Positions 17,497 to 25,878 of a stretch of 49,911 nt of DNA are shown one piece after another. This stretch comes from Thermoplasmatota archaeon (GTDB lineage Archaea; Thermoplasmatota; Penumbrarchaeia; JANQNL01). Below the pieces are notes generated by a model. The model worked only from the letters and a program-made list of their open reading frames with translations. It had not been told where the DNA came from and made no database searches. Position numbers and translations under genes: made by a program. Where the stretch lies: positions 1 to 49,911 of the forward strand of contig JANQNL010000109.1 in NCBI GenBank assembly GCA_028279585.1, written 5' to 3'. Position 1 is the stretch's first letter. The number at the start of each line of letters is the position of its first letter.

Positions 17497-17561
17497 TATC
17501 TTGTAGAACAAAAGCCTCAAATATCCGCCAGTCCATCCCAGACATCGCGGAGAGGCTGTAT

Positions 17562-19130
17562 ATGGACGACCCTATCGACGAAGACAACCCAATGCCATCC
17601 ATAGTCATAGTTGGCATTGGGGGCGGAGGCTCAAGGATAGTATCTGATGGAATAGATAAGATTCTGACCTACAAGAACGTGGACAGGTACTCCTGTCTCA
17701 TCAAGGCACTCCGCGCAAACGAGGAAGAACCTCACGTCTTCATTGTGGACACTTCTGCAGACCCAACCCGGAAAGGATTCTTCCAGAACATCCCGGAGAA
17801 GCAGAAGATCTCACTTTCAGCAGCTGTAAAGGGCATGTCCCGTGGAGCTGGCGGCCGCCCGGGAAGAGCGGCCAAGGCAATAACCAATGACGAGGTCGTT
17901 CAGAACCTCACCGACAACTTATACAAACCCATCTCCGAGATGAAACCAGCTATTGTGGTCATCATCCATACCGCAGATGGGGGAACCGGTGGGGGGCTTA
18001 CCCCCGAGGTGCTTCGTCATCTTGGATACGCTGTGCCTGCCTCCACTATCTTTTGGGTGTTCACCGTCCTTCCACGACGGACCTCGCTTTCCCTTCAGGG
18101 ACCCCGGACAGTGGCCCCGGTCCTTGGAAAGATCCTTCGCGTTTCTAGAAAGATCTCAGAGAGGGATTACACCCAGATCCCCTACACCTGCAGGACCATA
18201 ATCGACAACGCTATCGACAAACGTTCCGAGGACCAGTCCTACGAGTTCCAGCATTCTCGTATCGCTCTGTTTCCGCTATCCAACCATCACTTCGCACAGT
18301 GCTGGGAAGGCATGAGCAGGAAAGAGGTCCGCGAAGAGGTGCTGAACCCATTTCCGATCGAGCTTCTATCCCAGGCTCTGTATCCGTTCCTTAAGTACAC
18401 CGTGGCCGATGAGAGCCAGCAGATGTGGATGCAGGAGAACTGGCCTCTGGGCCCCATCGATATCCCGGACATCATGGCAGGCCTTACTCCGGAACGGCCC
18501 TTTGTCGTTCCCCATCTGTATGTTGACCCGGAGATCTACAACGAGGGCTCTGTGAACCTTGTGATGAACGAGCTTATCGAGGGCCGCATCCGCCTTGAGG
18601 AGATGGAGCAGCCAGAGGGTGAGACTGAGAACGAGCTCATGGGTCTTTTCAAGTTCACAGGTTCCTGTGCGAACCTTTACGAGTTCCGAGCTACCAGCGT
18701 GTACTGCGTTCCTGTCTATCCTGATGGCAGCGAGTACTTCGATGAGTTCTCGGACTTTGTTTCCGACGACTGGTTCCCAAGGCTTGCTGGTAACTTGAAG
18801 TACATCTCTGGTCGAGATGGCCAGAAGATGGGGGTCATCAGTCACGCAGCGAACCTCAAGCCACAGCCTATTCCGTCTGCGGCTCCAGGTATGGACCTGG
18901 GCTTCAAGAACGGAATGCTTGTGACGCTCCTGTTCGGTGGGGTTCCGATAGACTTCCCGGTATGGCTTGAGGCCGCACGCGAGGTCGTGGAGTCCTACAA
19001 GACCGAGGACCTGTGGGAGATCGATGGCTACGATGCAAACAAGTACCTCAAGGAACTTTCAACTTACATCGGCTGGTCCGACTGGCCGTTCCAGAAGAAC
19101 TTTGACTTTAGAGCGAACAAGCTGAAGTGA
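17562..19130 (+). CDS. Divergent FtsZ/tubulin-superfamily GTPase
   Basis: 522 residues. An N-terminal Rossmann start IVIVGIGGGGSRIVSDGI (glycine loop at 18-24) and the tubulin signature region IIHTADGGTGGGLTPEVL (136-145, compare FtsZ GGGTGTGAAP) identify a tubulin/FtsZ-like GTPase. IIDNAID near 215 matches the FtsZ guanine-base region, and GPIDIPDIM (297-303) may be the T7 synergy loop. The rest is too divergent for FtsZ1, FtsZ2 or CetZ, and closer in style to the FtsZ-like (FtsZl) families found beside membrane-remodelling genes. The long C-terminal domain (about 310-522) is unrecognised. Start ATG 17562 has GGAGAGG 6 bases upstream; the frame is open from 17493. The HEAT/TPR gene follows by 4 bases. 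Confidence 0.75.
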   Translation: MDDPIDEDNPMPSIVIVGIGGGGSRIVSDGIDKILTYKNVDRYSCLIKALRANEEEPHVFIVDTSADPTRKGFFQNIPEKQKISLSAAVKGMSRGAGGRPGRAAKAITNDEVVQNLTDNLYKPISEMKPAIVVIIHTADGGTGGGLTPEVLRHLGYAVPASTIFWVFTVLPRRTSLSLQGPRTVAPVLGKILRVSRKISERDYTQIPYTCRTIIDNAIDKRSEDQSYEFQHSRIALFPLSNHHFAQCWEGMSRKEVREEVLNPFPIELLSQALYPFLKYTVADESQQMWMQENWPLGPIDIPDIMAGLTPERPFVVPHLYVDPEIYNEGSVNLVMNELIEGRIRLEEMEQPEGETENELMGLFKFTGSCANLYEFRATSVYCVPVYPDGSEYFDEFSDFVSDDWFPRLAGNLKYISGRDGQKMGVISHAANLKPQPIPSAAPGMDLGFKNGMLVTLLFGGVPIDFPVWLEAAREVVESYKTEDLWEIDGYDANKYLKELSTYIGWSDWPFQKNFDFRANKLK

Positions 19131-19134
19131 GCAT

Positions 19135-20367
19135 ATGCTGTTCTATTACCAGAAGGTCTTGGGTTACATCAAGGCCCGGGACAAAGGTGCCGAGGAATCT
19201 CCCGAGGAGTTCACGTACGAGAAGGTCAAGGAACAGCTTGCGAACGAGGACAAGGAATGGCGAAAGGGAGCCGCATTCTCCATTGGTCTGTTCCCTTCTC
19301 CCCAGGCGAACGAGCTTTTGGAACAGGCCCTCGCAGACGAGGTCCCGATGATAAAGGTCAACGCCCTCATGGGACTGACAGGAGAGTACGATGATGGTGT
19401 GAGGGAACTCGTGGAGGGGCTTGAGGACGACCCCGACCAGGACGTTAACCAGTGGGTCATCCTTGCAAAGCACAGGCTTGATGGGGGCGATCCTATCGCC
19501 ATGATCCTCAAGGCCGAGTTCAAGGAGCTCTTCTCCCATGGTGAGTATCATTCGGCAACCCACGTCATCGAGGACTACGGGCAATTCTATCAGGAGTCCG
19601 ATGATGACAAGGTCATGCCCATCTACTTCGGCTACACCTTGATGCGACTTGGCAAGGTAGATGAGGCTAAAACTAGGTTCGAGTCAGGTCTTGAGAAGTA
19701 CGAAGAACGGTTCTCTGTACCGAACAAGGACGAGGTGTTCATGGGCCTTGCGATATGTCATGTCCTCATGGACGAGTCTGAGATGGGGTTGGAGTATTAC
19801 GAGAAGCTCTCTGATGATTATCCACAGGAACTCCTCGCTTTCAAACGAGCTCTGACGTACTCGTTCATGGGCGACCTTGAGAATGCGAAGGAGCACGCCC
19901 AGTTTTGTCTTGATAAGACCGAGAACGAGCATCACCAGGACGTTTGTGCTGAGCTCATCAAGAGCATCTCCGAGAGGATGAGTGACGAGCGCTGTGCAGA
20001 GTTCAAGGCAAAGCTTCTCGATGCCAGAAAGAACAATGAGGATTTCTCAAAGCTCGACCGCTCCAGGTCCTCCCTCGATGAGATCTACGCCACCATCGAT
20101 AAGCTCGAGGAAAAGGACGACCGGGACCTCGTCGCTTTCTACTTCGGAGAGTTCGTCCTGGACAGGCAGGGCGGCTGGTGGAAGTGGAACGATGACCTCG
20201 AGGAAAGCTCCATAGTGGTCCCTGACCTCGATGGGACCGAGATAGAGCTCTACCCGTTCAGGCTCGTCGCTTCAGCTATAGAAAAGAAAGAGGACGAGTT
20301 CGAGGGACAGTACGAACGCGTCGATGCCCACACAGACGGTGGGCACAAGATCTGGATGGCCTGGTAA
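19135..20367 (+). CDS. HEAT/TPR repeat protein, partner of the tubulin-like GTPase
   Basis: 410 residues. Residues about 30-125 are HEAT-like repeats (WRKGAAFSIGLFPSPQANEL, MIKVNALMGL). Residues about 125-290 are TPR helices (GYTLMRLGKVDEAKTRFESG, GLAICHVLMDESEMGLEYYE). The C-terminus (about 325-410) contains FYFGEFVLDRQGGWWKW, resembling a small conserved domain often seen as AAYLGEVxxxxxGGxW. No signal peptide, so cytoplasmic. Start lies 4 bases from the stop of the FtsZ-like gene, so the two are very likely an operon; the repeats suggest a scaffold or adaptor for the filament. Confidence 0.8.
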   Translation: MLFYYQKVLGYIKARDKGAEESPEEFTYEKVKEQLANEDKEWRKGAAFSIGLFPSPQANELLEQALADEVPMIKVNALMGLTGEYDDGVRELVEGLEDDPDQDVNQWVILAKHRLDGGDPIAMILKAEFKELFSHGEYHSATHVIEDYGQFYQESDDDKVMPIYFGYTLMRLGKVDEAKTRFESGLEKYEERFSVPNKDEVFMGLAICHVLMDESEMGLEYYEKLSDDYPQELLAFKRALTYSFMGDLENAKEHAQFCLDKTENEHHQDVCAELIKSISERMSDERCAEFKAKLLDARKNNEDFSKLDRSRSSLDEIYATIDKLEEKDDRDLVAFYFGEFVLDRQGGWWKWNDDLEESSIVVPDLDGTEIELYPFRLVASAIEKKEDEFEGQYERVDAHTDGGHKIWMAW

Positions 20368-20395
20368 TAAAAAACTTGCTTGCTGATTCCCAGAA

Positions 20396-20615
20396 GTCCA
20401 ACCGAATCCATCTACGTGCGAAGAAAGAGGTTGCTCAATGCCTGCTTATATGGTCTAGCAGCTGTGCTGACATTGAGCAATTTCTTGTCATCATCCTGAA
20501 TTTGACATTCAAGTGCGAAAGACCAATGTCAAATTCAGGGTACGCCTAACTTTGAGACATATTGGACCTATCTATCAAAGTTGGGCTCAAAGCACTTCGA
20601 TGGATTAGGTTGGAC
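20396..20615 (+). repeat. Cloverleaf-like inverted-repeat element (element 3) filling a convergent intergenic gap
   Basis: Outer stem GTCCAACCGAATCCATC at 20396-20412 with GATGGATTAGGTTGGAC at 20599-20615 (16/17), extended by GTGC 20416-20419 with GCAC 20592-20595. Inside are three independent hairpins: TTGCTCAATG 20431-20440 with CATTGAGCAA 20471-20480; CCTGAATTTGACATT 20495-20509 with AATGTCAAATTCAGG 20525-20539 (15/15, 15-base loop); GCCTAACTTTGA 20544-20555 with TCAAAGTTGGGC 20575-20586 (11 pairs plus one G-U). The element fills most of the gap and ends on the first base of the minus-strand KaiC-like stop codon. No ORF is present. A structured RNA or a two-way terminator are both possible. 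Confidence 0.75.
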
Positions 20616-21304
20616 TACCAAAAGGCGTCTACAGCTATCTCGTCCGGATCGATGCGTATCCCTTTAGGAGTTATCTGCATCGGTCTGATGTGCTCGTCGA
20701 AGTCAGTTCCGCGCATCTTCTCGATCTGCATTGCGCGAAGCTTCTCTCCAGACTTGTTGGTCGTGAGTATCCTGATGACACCGCGTGCCAGGAAGCTCTC
20801 CATTGGGATCTCACCCTGGATCGACTCGCAGATTAGGAGCGAGGTCGCCTCGGCCTCCTTTAGGATGCGCATCAGTGAAAGTATCCTCCTGCGGCCGTCG
20901 ATATCGTGCCCCTCAAGGAGCCTGACCGTTGTGGTAGAATCAAAGACAACACGTTTGTGCTGCTCGTTGCGAAGCTCCAGTCTGAGCTCCTCCTCCATGA
21001 AGTCGAGGTTCTTGAGGTCCTCCTCCCGCCTGCTCTCGGGGGAGAGATCGAGGATCCTTATCTTGCCAGTGTCCCAACCGAAGGGCACCATGTTCTGGCG
21101 AAGCTCGTCGAACGGCTCTTCCAGTGTTACATAGAGGACGTTCTCGCCCTTCATCAGGCCGTCCCAGAGGAACTGCATCCCGAAGATAGTCTTTCCTGAA
21201 CCTGGGCCCCCTACGATGAGGTATGGCCTACCCTGGATGAACCCGCCCTTCAACATTGTGTCGAGCCCGCCGACACCTGTGGATACCCTGTCGTGTGTTA
21301 TCAT
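20615..21304 (-). CDS. KaiC-like RecA-superfamily ATPase
   Basis: 229 residues, a single KaiC-type domain. MITHDRVSTGVGGLDTMLKGG opening, Walker A GGPGSGKT, the paired catalytic acids in LYVTLEEPFDEL, Walker B KRVVFDSTT, and the C-terminal KMRGTDFDEHIRPMQITPKG segment are all intact, so ATPase activity is expected. Stand-alone archaeal KaiC homologues are thought to act in signalling; no circadian role is implied. ATG 21304 lies 1 base past the stop of the TPR gene, with AAGGAGG just upstream, so the two are co-transcribed. The frame extends to 21349, but inside the TPR gene. Confidence 0.9.
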   Translation of the reverse strand: MITHDRVSTGVGGLDTMLKGGFIQGRPYLIVGGPGSGKTIFGMQFLWDGLMKGENVLYVTLEEPFDELRQNMVPFGWDTGKIRILDLSPESRREEDLKNLDFMEEELRLELRNEQHKRVVFDSTTTVRLLEGHDIDGRRRILSLMRILKEAEATSLLICESIQGEIPMESFLARGVIRILTTNKSGEKLRAMQIEKMRGTDFDEHIRPMQITPKGIRIDPDEIAVDAFW

Positions 21305-21305
21305 T

Positions 21306-22091
21306 TCAGTCCTCCTTGAACAGTTCGGATGCTTCATCTGTCCTTTCAAGGAAGTATGTAGCGTAATTGAGACAACGCTTCGGATTGAGCGCGGTCTCCT
21401 TGATGCCCAGTGCCTTCTCGATGTATGGCATTGCAGAGTTGAAATCTGCCTGTGCCTCGTAGGTCGCTGCTATTCTCCAGAGTGCATCGATGTCCTCGCC
21501 GTCAAGGGCAAGGGCCTTCTCGAAGCAATCGCGTGCGCCCATCACATCACCGGTGTCCATGATGGCCTGACCATACTTGGTCCAGTCCTTGCAGGAGTTG
21601 TTGAGGCTTGCCTTCTTCTCGAGCTTCTCCATCTCCTTTTCTGCCTTGGCAACACGCTTGGATGCTTTATCCAGGCCTGCTGCAGCCTCATCGAAGTTGG
21701 GATCGAGCTCAAGGGCCTTCTTGTAGTAGATGACCGCGCGCTTGTTGTTCCCAAAGAAGTTGAGTAGCCTTCCCTGGAACTCCCATTTTTCAGCTTCCCT
21801 TCGGGCGATCTGTGCCTTGAAGCGCTGTGCCTCGTTATCCCTACCCAAGGCCATGTGGATCTCGTACAGCTCCTCATAGACCGAGTGGTCATCCACAGGT
21901 CTCCAATAGTATTCCTCAGCCTCACCCACTTTAACAAGGATAAGGTCAAGAAGTTCGAGGTTGGAGGCAGAGTCATCAACCTTCCAAGGGCTCGAGGACC
22001 TGTCCACTTTCATCTCGGCCAGTCCCTCCTTCAGGGCCTTGACCGTGGCATCCATGCTCCATTCGACATCCAGTTCGGCAAGCTTGCTCAT
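21306..22091 (-). CDS. TPR-repeat protein in operon with a KaiC-like ATPase
   Basis: 261 residues, mostly tetratricopeptide helices. Recognisable units are NKRAVIYYKKALELDPNFDE, DVMGARDCFEKALALDGEDI and DFNSAMPYIEKALGIKETAL. No signal peptide; cytoplasmic. The ATG at 22091 was chosen over the longer frame to 22244 because the upstream part has no coding character and GGTGAT sits before this ATG. It probably serves as a protein-interaction module feeding the KaiC-like ATPase encoded 1 base downstream. Confidence 0.85.
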   Translation of the reverse strand: MSKLAELDVEWSMDATVKALKEGLAEMKVDRSSSPWKVDDSASNLELLDLILVKVGEAEEYYWRPVDDHSVYEELYEIHMALGRDNEAQRFKAQIARREAEKWEFQGRLLNFFGNNKRAVIYYKKALELDPNFDEAAAGLDKASKRVAKAEKEMEKLEKKASLNNSCKDWTKYGQAIMDTGDVMGARDCFEKALALDGEDIDALWRIAATYEAQADFNSAMPYIEKALGIKETALNPKRCLNYATYFLERTDEASELFKED

Positions 22092-22234
22092 GTTATCACC
22101 GGGCTGTGGGCGATGCCGATGCGGGCTCATATATTTTTTGAATACTAGTAAGGATAGGTGTATCGTCATTTTTGACAACTCTGCGCGTAGCATGGAATCG
22201 AACAAATCATATACCGCCAGCATAATCGACACGC

Positions 22235-22864
22235 ATGGCCCCACGGAAGGTCGAGCTGTTGAGGAAGGGAATGCACATCTTCGTGGGAACGATATTCCTG
22301 CTCCTCATTTACCTCGACCTGTTCTACCTGGAAGTGTTCATCCCTCTGCTGTTTGCAGGGATCCTTCTCTCTATCGTATGTAGATACGTGAGGGTGCCAG
22401 GTATCCACCAGGTCCTGGCGTGTGTCGAGAGGAAAGAGGAGACCAGGTGTTGGCCTGGCTACGGGATAATCACGTTCTTTTTGGGTTCGATCGGGTCTGT
22501 GATACTGTTCGAAAGTGATGTAGCGTTCGTTGCAGTAGCGGTCTTGACCTTTGGAGATTCCCTTGCACGCATCGTGGGGGAGAACTTCGGGAGGTTCAAG
22601 ACCCCCTTGAACAAGGACAAGAACGTCGAGGGTCACATCGTTGCTATCGCAGTATGTACCATCCTGGGGGTTCTCATCCTAGACTGGTATGTCGTGATAC
22701 CAGGTATAATCGCAGGCATGGTCTGGGAGCTCATCCACGTCAAACCCGGGGGAAATTTCATCCAGGACATCATCGGTCTGCTGCTTGACGATAACATCAC
22801 GGTACCCTTGATGACCGGTTGTGTCATATCTCTGTCCACACTGTTGGTAGAAAGGCTTCTATGA
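22235..22864 (+). CDS. Dolichol kinase / CTP-dependent lipid kinase-like membrane protein
   Basis: 209 residues with about six membrane helices. A basic N-terminus (RKVELLRKGMHIFVG) resembles the RKxxHxxxG opening of Sec59/Dgk1/VTE5 type CTP-dependent lipid kinases. The central GDSLARIVGENFGR followed by KNVEGHIVAIAVCTILG matches their D-x-x-A-x-x-x-G and K-x-x-E-G catalytic motifs. It should phosphorylate a prenol or diacylglycerol-like alcohol using CTP; the substrate is not deducible. It may serve the dolichol pool for N-glycosylation of the many sequon-rich surface proteins nearby. Divergent from the TPR-KaiC operon. Confidence 0.8.
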   Translation: MAPRKVELLRKGMHIFVGTIFLLLIYLDLFYLEVFIPLLFAGILLSIVCRYVRVPGIHQVLACVERKEETRCWPGYGIITFFLGSIGSVILFESDVAFVAVAVLTFGDSLARIVGENFGRFKTPLNKDKNVEGHIVAIAVCTILGVLILDWYVVIPGIIAGMVWELIHVKPGGNFIQDIIGLLLDDNITVPLMTGCVISLSTLLVERLL

Positions 22865-22939
22865 CCCTTGTCTGGACCATATTATTTTTATTCCAATAGT
22901 GTATTCGGGTGACAATAACAAATTGGGGTGCCATGGCTA

Positions 22940-24439
22940 ATGGGTCTTCTGGACTTCATCTTCGGGAACAAAAAGAAAGAGCAAGAAGAGAAGAAGAGGC
23001 TGGAAGCTGAAAAGCAAAAGGAGCATGAGGAACGCGTCAGAATGGAGCAGGAGCTTCAGAAGCGTGACCAGGCCCTGGAGGACATGGTGAAGGCCCAGCA
23101 GCAGCTCCAGCAGCAGCTTGCTGACCTGCAAAAGACCAAGTCCAAGGCACCGCCACCACCACCTCCACCACAGCCGGCAGCACAGGGTTCTGACCCTGAA
23201 GAGGTCGAGCGGCTTCGCCAGGAGATAGCTAACAAGGACAAAGAGCTCGAGAAGGAGCGAAAGGCCTTGGAGCAGGAGTTCCGGCGCAAGAAGAAGGAGA
23301 TGTTCGACGAGAAGACTTTGCTCCAGGAAAAGATGGACAAGATCGCTCACGAGCGCAACGAGCTTGAGAACCTCATCAAGGCCGAGGCCGACGGTGATGG
23401 CGCGAACACCGCCCAGATCCTTGAGCTGAAGAAGGAGCTCGAGTCAAAGATCTCTGAAATAGACGATCACGAGAAGGAAATAAAGAAGCGTGAGGAGGCC
23501 CTGGAGAAGGGCGAGCTCAAAGGCTTCGTCTCCGCACTGGACTCCGAGGACGAGATCTCCGAGGAGCTTCTTGCTCGTGAAGAGGAGCTTCGCAAGAAGG
23601 AAGAAGAGCTTGCGAAGAAGGAGGAGGAGATCGCACAGCTCGACGCAGAGCGCAAGGAGAAGGACCATCAGAGGCGGGAGGAGTTCACAAAGGCCCTCAA
23701 GAAGAACACCTTCGAGACCTTCGTCGTCGGTCCGTCCAACAGGTTCCCCTTCGAGGTGTGCCAGGCTGTGGCGCACGCTCCTGCTGATGCTTACAATCCA
23801 CTGTATATCTATGGCGGCGTCGGTCTTGGAAAGACACATCTTCTTTCTGCTATCGGAAACTATATTCTCGGTCAGGACCCCGAGGCGATAGTTGCTTACG
23901 TTTCTTCAGAGACGTTCACCAACGAGTTGTTGAAGGCCATGGAGACCAACGCTTTGGAAGAGTTCAGGGAGAGGTACAGGACCATCGACGTCCTTGCCAT
24001 CGACGATATCCAGTTCATCGGAAAGCAGGAGATCACCCAGGAGGAGTTCTTCCACACCTTCAACACGCTCTACAACAATCACAAGCAGATCATCATATCA
24101 TCCGACAGGCCTCCAAAGGACATTCCAACCTTGGAGGATAGGCTCCGGTCCAGGTTCGAGGGTGGATTGATCACAGATATCAAGCCTCCAGACATCGGGA
24201 CCCGGACGCTCATCCTTCGGAAGAAGGCTGACAAAGATGGTATCACTCTGCCAAACGATGTGGTGACGTTCCTTGCGTCGAACATCAAATCCAATATCAG
24301 GACGTTGATCGGGTCCTTGAACAAGGTGACCGCTTATGCGAACCTTGCTCACAAGGACATCACGGTCGACCTTTGCAAGGATGTCTTGGCGGATGTTTTA
24401 GAGAGTGAGGCAAAACTGCAGGACGTGGAGGCTAACTGA
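22940..24439 (+). CDS. Coiled-coil protein with a bacterial DnaA-type AAA+ domain, lacking the DnaA DNA-binding domain
   Basis: 499 residues. Residues 1-60 and about 80-245 are Glu/Lys-rich coiled coil interrupted by a poly-Pro stretch; the N-terminus [13 protein letters not shown] looks amphipathic. Residues about 250-490 are DnaA domain [41 protein letters not shown] (Walker A 292-299), VLAIDDIQF (Walker B 351-356), [40 protein letters not shown] (sensor 1 and Arg-finger box) and [12 protein letters not shown] (sensor 2). The protein stops where bacterial DnaA begins domain IV, so the helix-turn-helix that reads DnaA boxes is absent. Archaea normally initiate with Orc1/Cdc6; this looks like a transferred and repurposed domain. 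ATG 22940 preferred; GTG 22928 possible. The universal stress protein gene abuts the stop. Confidence 0.92.
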   Translation: MGLLDFIFGNKKKEQEEKKRLEAEKQKEHEERVRMEQELQKRDQALEDMVKAQQQLQQQLADLQKTKSKAPPPPPPPQPAAQGSDPEEVERLRQEIANKDKELEKERKALEQEFRRKKKEMFDEKTLLQEKMDKIAHERNELENLIKAEADGDGANTAQILELKKELESKISEIDDHEKEIKKREEALEKGELKGFVSALDSEDEISEELLAREEELRKKEEELAKKEEEIAQLDAERKEKDHQRREEFTKALKKNTFETFVVGPSNRFPFEVCQAVAHAPADAYNPLYIYGGVGLGKTHLLSAIGNYILGQDPEAIVAYVSSETFTNELLKAMETNALEEFRERYRTIDVLAIDDIQFIGKQEITQEEFFHTFNTLYNNHKQIIISSDRPPKDIPTLEDRLRSRFEGGLITDIKPPDIGTRTLILRKKADKDGITLPNDVVTFLASNIKSNIRTLIGSLNKVTAYANLAHKDITVDLCKDVLADVLESEAKLQDVEAN

Positions 24440-24829
24440 ATGAAGATACTCATCCCCATCAGTGGCAGAGTTCCTTCCCGTGCTGAGGCCGAATACCTTG
24501 TTCACATCGCAAAGTCCATGGATGCAGCGATCAAGGTCCTTCATATCACGGACGATGACTCTGATATCCCTGCAGGCGAGGATGCGATGTATCCCATCTG
24601 GGATGCTGCGCTGAAGGCTCGCGTCAAGGTGATATCCGAGATCCACACAGGAGAGGTCGTGGCGACCATTTTAAAGGTTGCCAAGGACAACAAGATAGAC
24701 CTCATCGTGATGGGTGCGTCTGAAGGGAAGGTCGTGAAGAAGTGGCTTGCGTCCAAGGTCTTGGGTAAGTCTGACATTCCTGTGGTGATCATACCGCAGG
24801 GCTTCAGGCATTTGCTCGACAAACCTTGA
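24440..24829 (+). CDS. Universal stress protein (UspA family)
   Basis: 129 residues: MKILIPISGRVPSRAEAEYL start, middle strand IKVLHITDDD, and the nucleotide-binding signature IDLIVMGASEGKVVKKWLASKVL...SDIPVVIIP. The G-x-x-G-x(9)-G-S/T loop is altered: GASEGKVVKKWLASKVLGKS keeps the first glycines, so ATP binding is uncertain. The ATG directly follows the TGA of the DnaA-domain gene with no spacer, implying a shared transcript. Confidence 0.88.
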   Translation: MKILIPISGRVPSRAEAEYLVHIAKSMDAAIKVLHITDDDSDIPAGEDAMYPIWDAALKARVKVISEIHTGEVVATILKVAKDNKIDLIVMGASEGKVVKKWLASKVLGKSDIPVVIIPQGFRHLLDKP

Positions 24830-24844
24830 TATCGACCTGGTTTC

Positions 24845-24863
24845 CACTACCTTGAACGTAGTG
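24845..24863. terminator. Small hairpin between convergent usp and rpl40e genes
   Basis: CACTAC at 24845-24850 and GTAGTG at 24858-24863 are exact complements around a 7-base loop, in the 60-base gap between the convergent stress-protein and L40e genes. A T-rich stretch flanks it. A termination role is a guess from position. Confidence 0.3.
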
Positions 24864-24889
24864 AACATAGAAGAGACAGAGAGAGCAGT

Positions 24890-25036
24890 TTAGATCTTTC
24901 TCTCTCGGGACTTTGGCCTAAGTCCCTTGTAGCCGCACTTCCTGCAGCGCTTCGCCTTCATTGGATTGCGCGCAGAGCAGTTCATGCATATCTTCATGAT
25001 GAGCAGCCTGTTCTCAGCTTCGGGGAACCTTGCCAT
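24890..25036 (-). CDS. rpl40e: 50S ribosomal protein L40e
   Basis: 48 residues, the normal size. [20 protein letters not shown], then [20 protein letters not shown] and PKSRERKI; two CxxC pairs (Cys17/20 and Cys31/34) form the zinc ribbon. It is a lysine/arginine-rich large-subunit protein, homologous to the tail of eukaryotic ubiquitin-L40 fusions, here stand-alone as in other archaea. A GAGGTGG ribosome site lies just before the ATG at 25036. TATA-like sequences at 25091-25112 fit the promoter. Confidence 0.96.
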   Translation of the reverse strand: MARFPEAENRLLIMKICMNCSARNPMKAKRCRKCGYKGLRPKSRERKI

Positions 25037-25090
25037 GTTTCCACCTCGAAAGGTATGTTGTCCAGACCTTTGGCCAGGACGGGGTCGGCA

Positions 25091-25112
25091 TAATATACAA
25101 TCGGTATATAAG
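25091..25112 (-). promoter_or_regulatory. TATA box region of rpl40e
   Basis: Two overlapping candidates on the minus strand, TTATATACC (about 25103-25111) and TTGTATATTA (25091-25100), 55-75 bases upstream of the ATG at 25036. Confidence 0.45.
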
Positions 25113-25122
25113 GCTTGCTGTA

Positions 25123-25136
25123 GGGTCGAATGACCC
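25123..25136. other. Short perfect hairpin in the L40e / GTPase divergent region
   Basis: GGGTC 25123-25127 and GACCC 25132-25136 around GAAT. It lies upstream of both divergent promoters, so it may be an operator; little else supports this. Confidence 0.3.
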
Positions 25137-25179
25137 AGACATACGCCTTCTGATGCGTTCCAGATACCAATACCAACAT

Positions 25180-25224
25180 GTTTTTAAATCAAAACGTTAA
25201 TGGCTTTATTAATATATTTAAAAC
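25180..25224 (+). promoter_or_regulatory. Promoter of the Era-like GTPase operon (two candidate TATA boxes)
   Basis: TTTTTAAATC at 25181-25190 and AATATATTTAAAA at 25211-25223. The first would start transcription near 25212 and include the GGAGG at 25230-25234; the second would start near 25245 and give a leaderless mRNA at the TTG start. Either argues against the open frame start at 25200. Confidence 0.5.
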
Positions 25225-25244
25225 TATCTGGAGGCCAACAACTT

Positions 25245-25874
25245 TTGGGACTGTTCGATAGGATAGGGAGTTGGTTCAAAGGCCTGTTCGGAAAGAAGAA
25301 ACACCTCCGAGTAGGCATCTACGGACCCCCTAACGCTGGTAAGACCACCCTCGCAAATCGTATCTCCAAGGATTGGACCGGTGAGGTCATCGGCTCCACA
25401 TCCGAGGTCCCACACGAGACCCGACACGCCAAGGAGAAGAAGGAGATAGTGATCAAAGCAGAGGGCTCAAAGGTCACCTTCGACATCATCGACACCCCTG
25501 GCATCGCCACCAAGATAGACTTCCACGACTTCGTGGAAGAGTTCTCTATGGACGAGGAAGAGTCCAGGGATAGGGCCAAGGAAGCCACAGAGGGCGTCAT
25601 CGAGGCCATCAAATGGCTCGACAACGTCGAAGGCGTCATCCTGGTGATGGACGCCAACGAGGACCCGTTCACCCAGGTCAACGTCACCATCCTTGGCAAC
25701 CTCGAGGCCAGGAAGCTTCCTACGCTCATCGTTGCGAACAAGATAGACCTGGAGGATGCCTCTCCGGCTGCGATAAAGACAGCCTTCCCACAGCATCCCG
25801 TGGTCCCAGTCTCTGCACTTACAGGTTACAACATGGACAACCTCTACAAGTCCATGGTGAAGTACTTCGGATGA
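25245..25874 (+). CDS. Era-like small GTPase
   Basis: 209 residues. G1 GIYGPPNAGKTTLANRI, G3 IIDTPGIATKIDF, G4 VANKIDL and G5-like PVSALTGYN are intact, so GTP binding is expected. The N-terminus (LGLFDRIGSWFKGLFGKKK) is amphipathic and basic, suggesting membrane association, and resembles the start of the DnaA-domain protein. Start placed at TTG 25245 after GGAGG at 25230-25234; the frame is open from 25200 but that overlaps a TATA box. In many euryarchaea this GTPase is encoded with a DUF2073 protein and a Zn-ribbon protein, exactly as here. Confidence 0.88.
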   Translation: MGLFDRIGSWFKGLFGKKKHLRVGIYGPPNAGKTTLANRISKDWTGEVIGSTSEVPHETRHAKEKKEIVIKAEGSKVTFDIIDTPGIATKIDFHDFVEEFSMDEEESRDRAKEATEGVIEAIKWLDNVEGVILVMDANEDPFTQVNVTILGNLEARKLPTLIVANKIDLEDASPAAIKTAFPQHPVVPVSALTGYNMDNLYKSMVKYFG

Positions 25875-25878
25875 TCCT

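Noticed and set aside
22928..22939. GTG start for the DnaA-domain protein
   Set aside because: It would add MPWL ahead of a typical MGLLDFIFG start; ATG 22940 is preferred, though no strong ribosome site decides between them.
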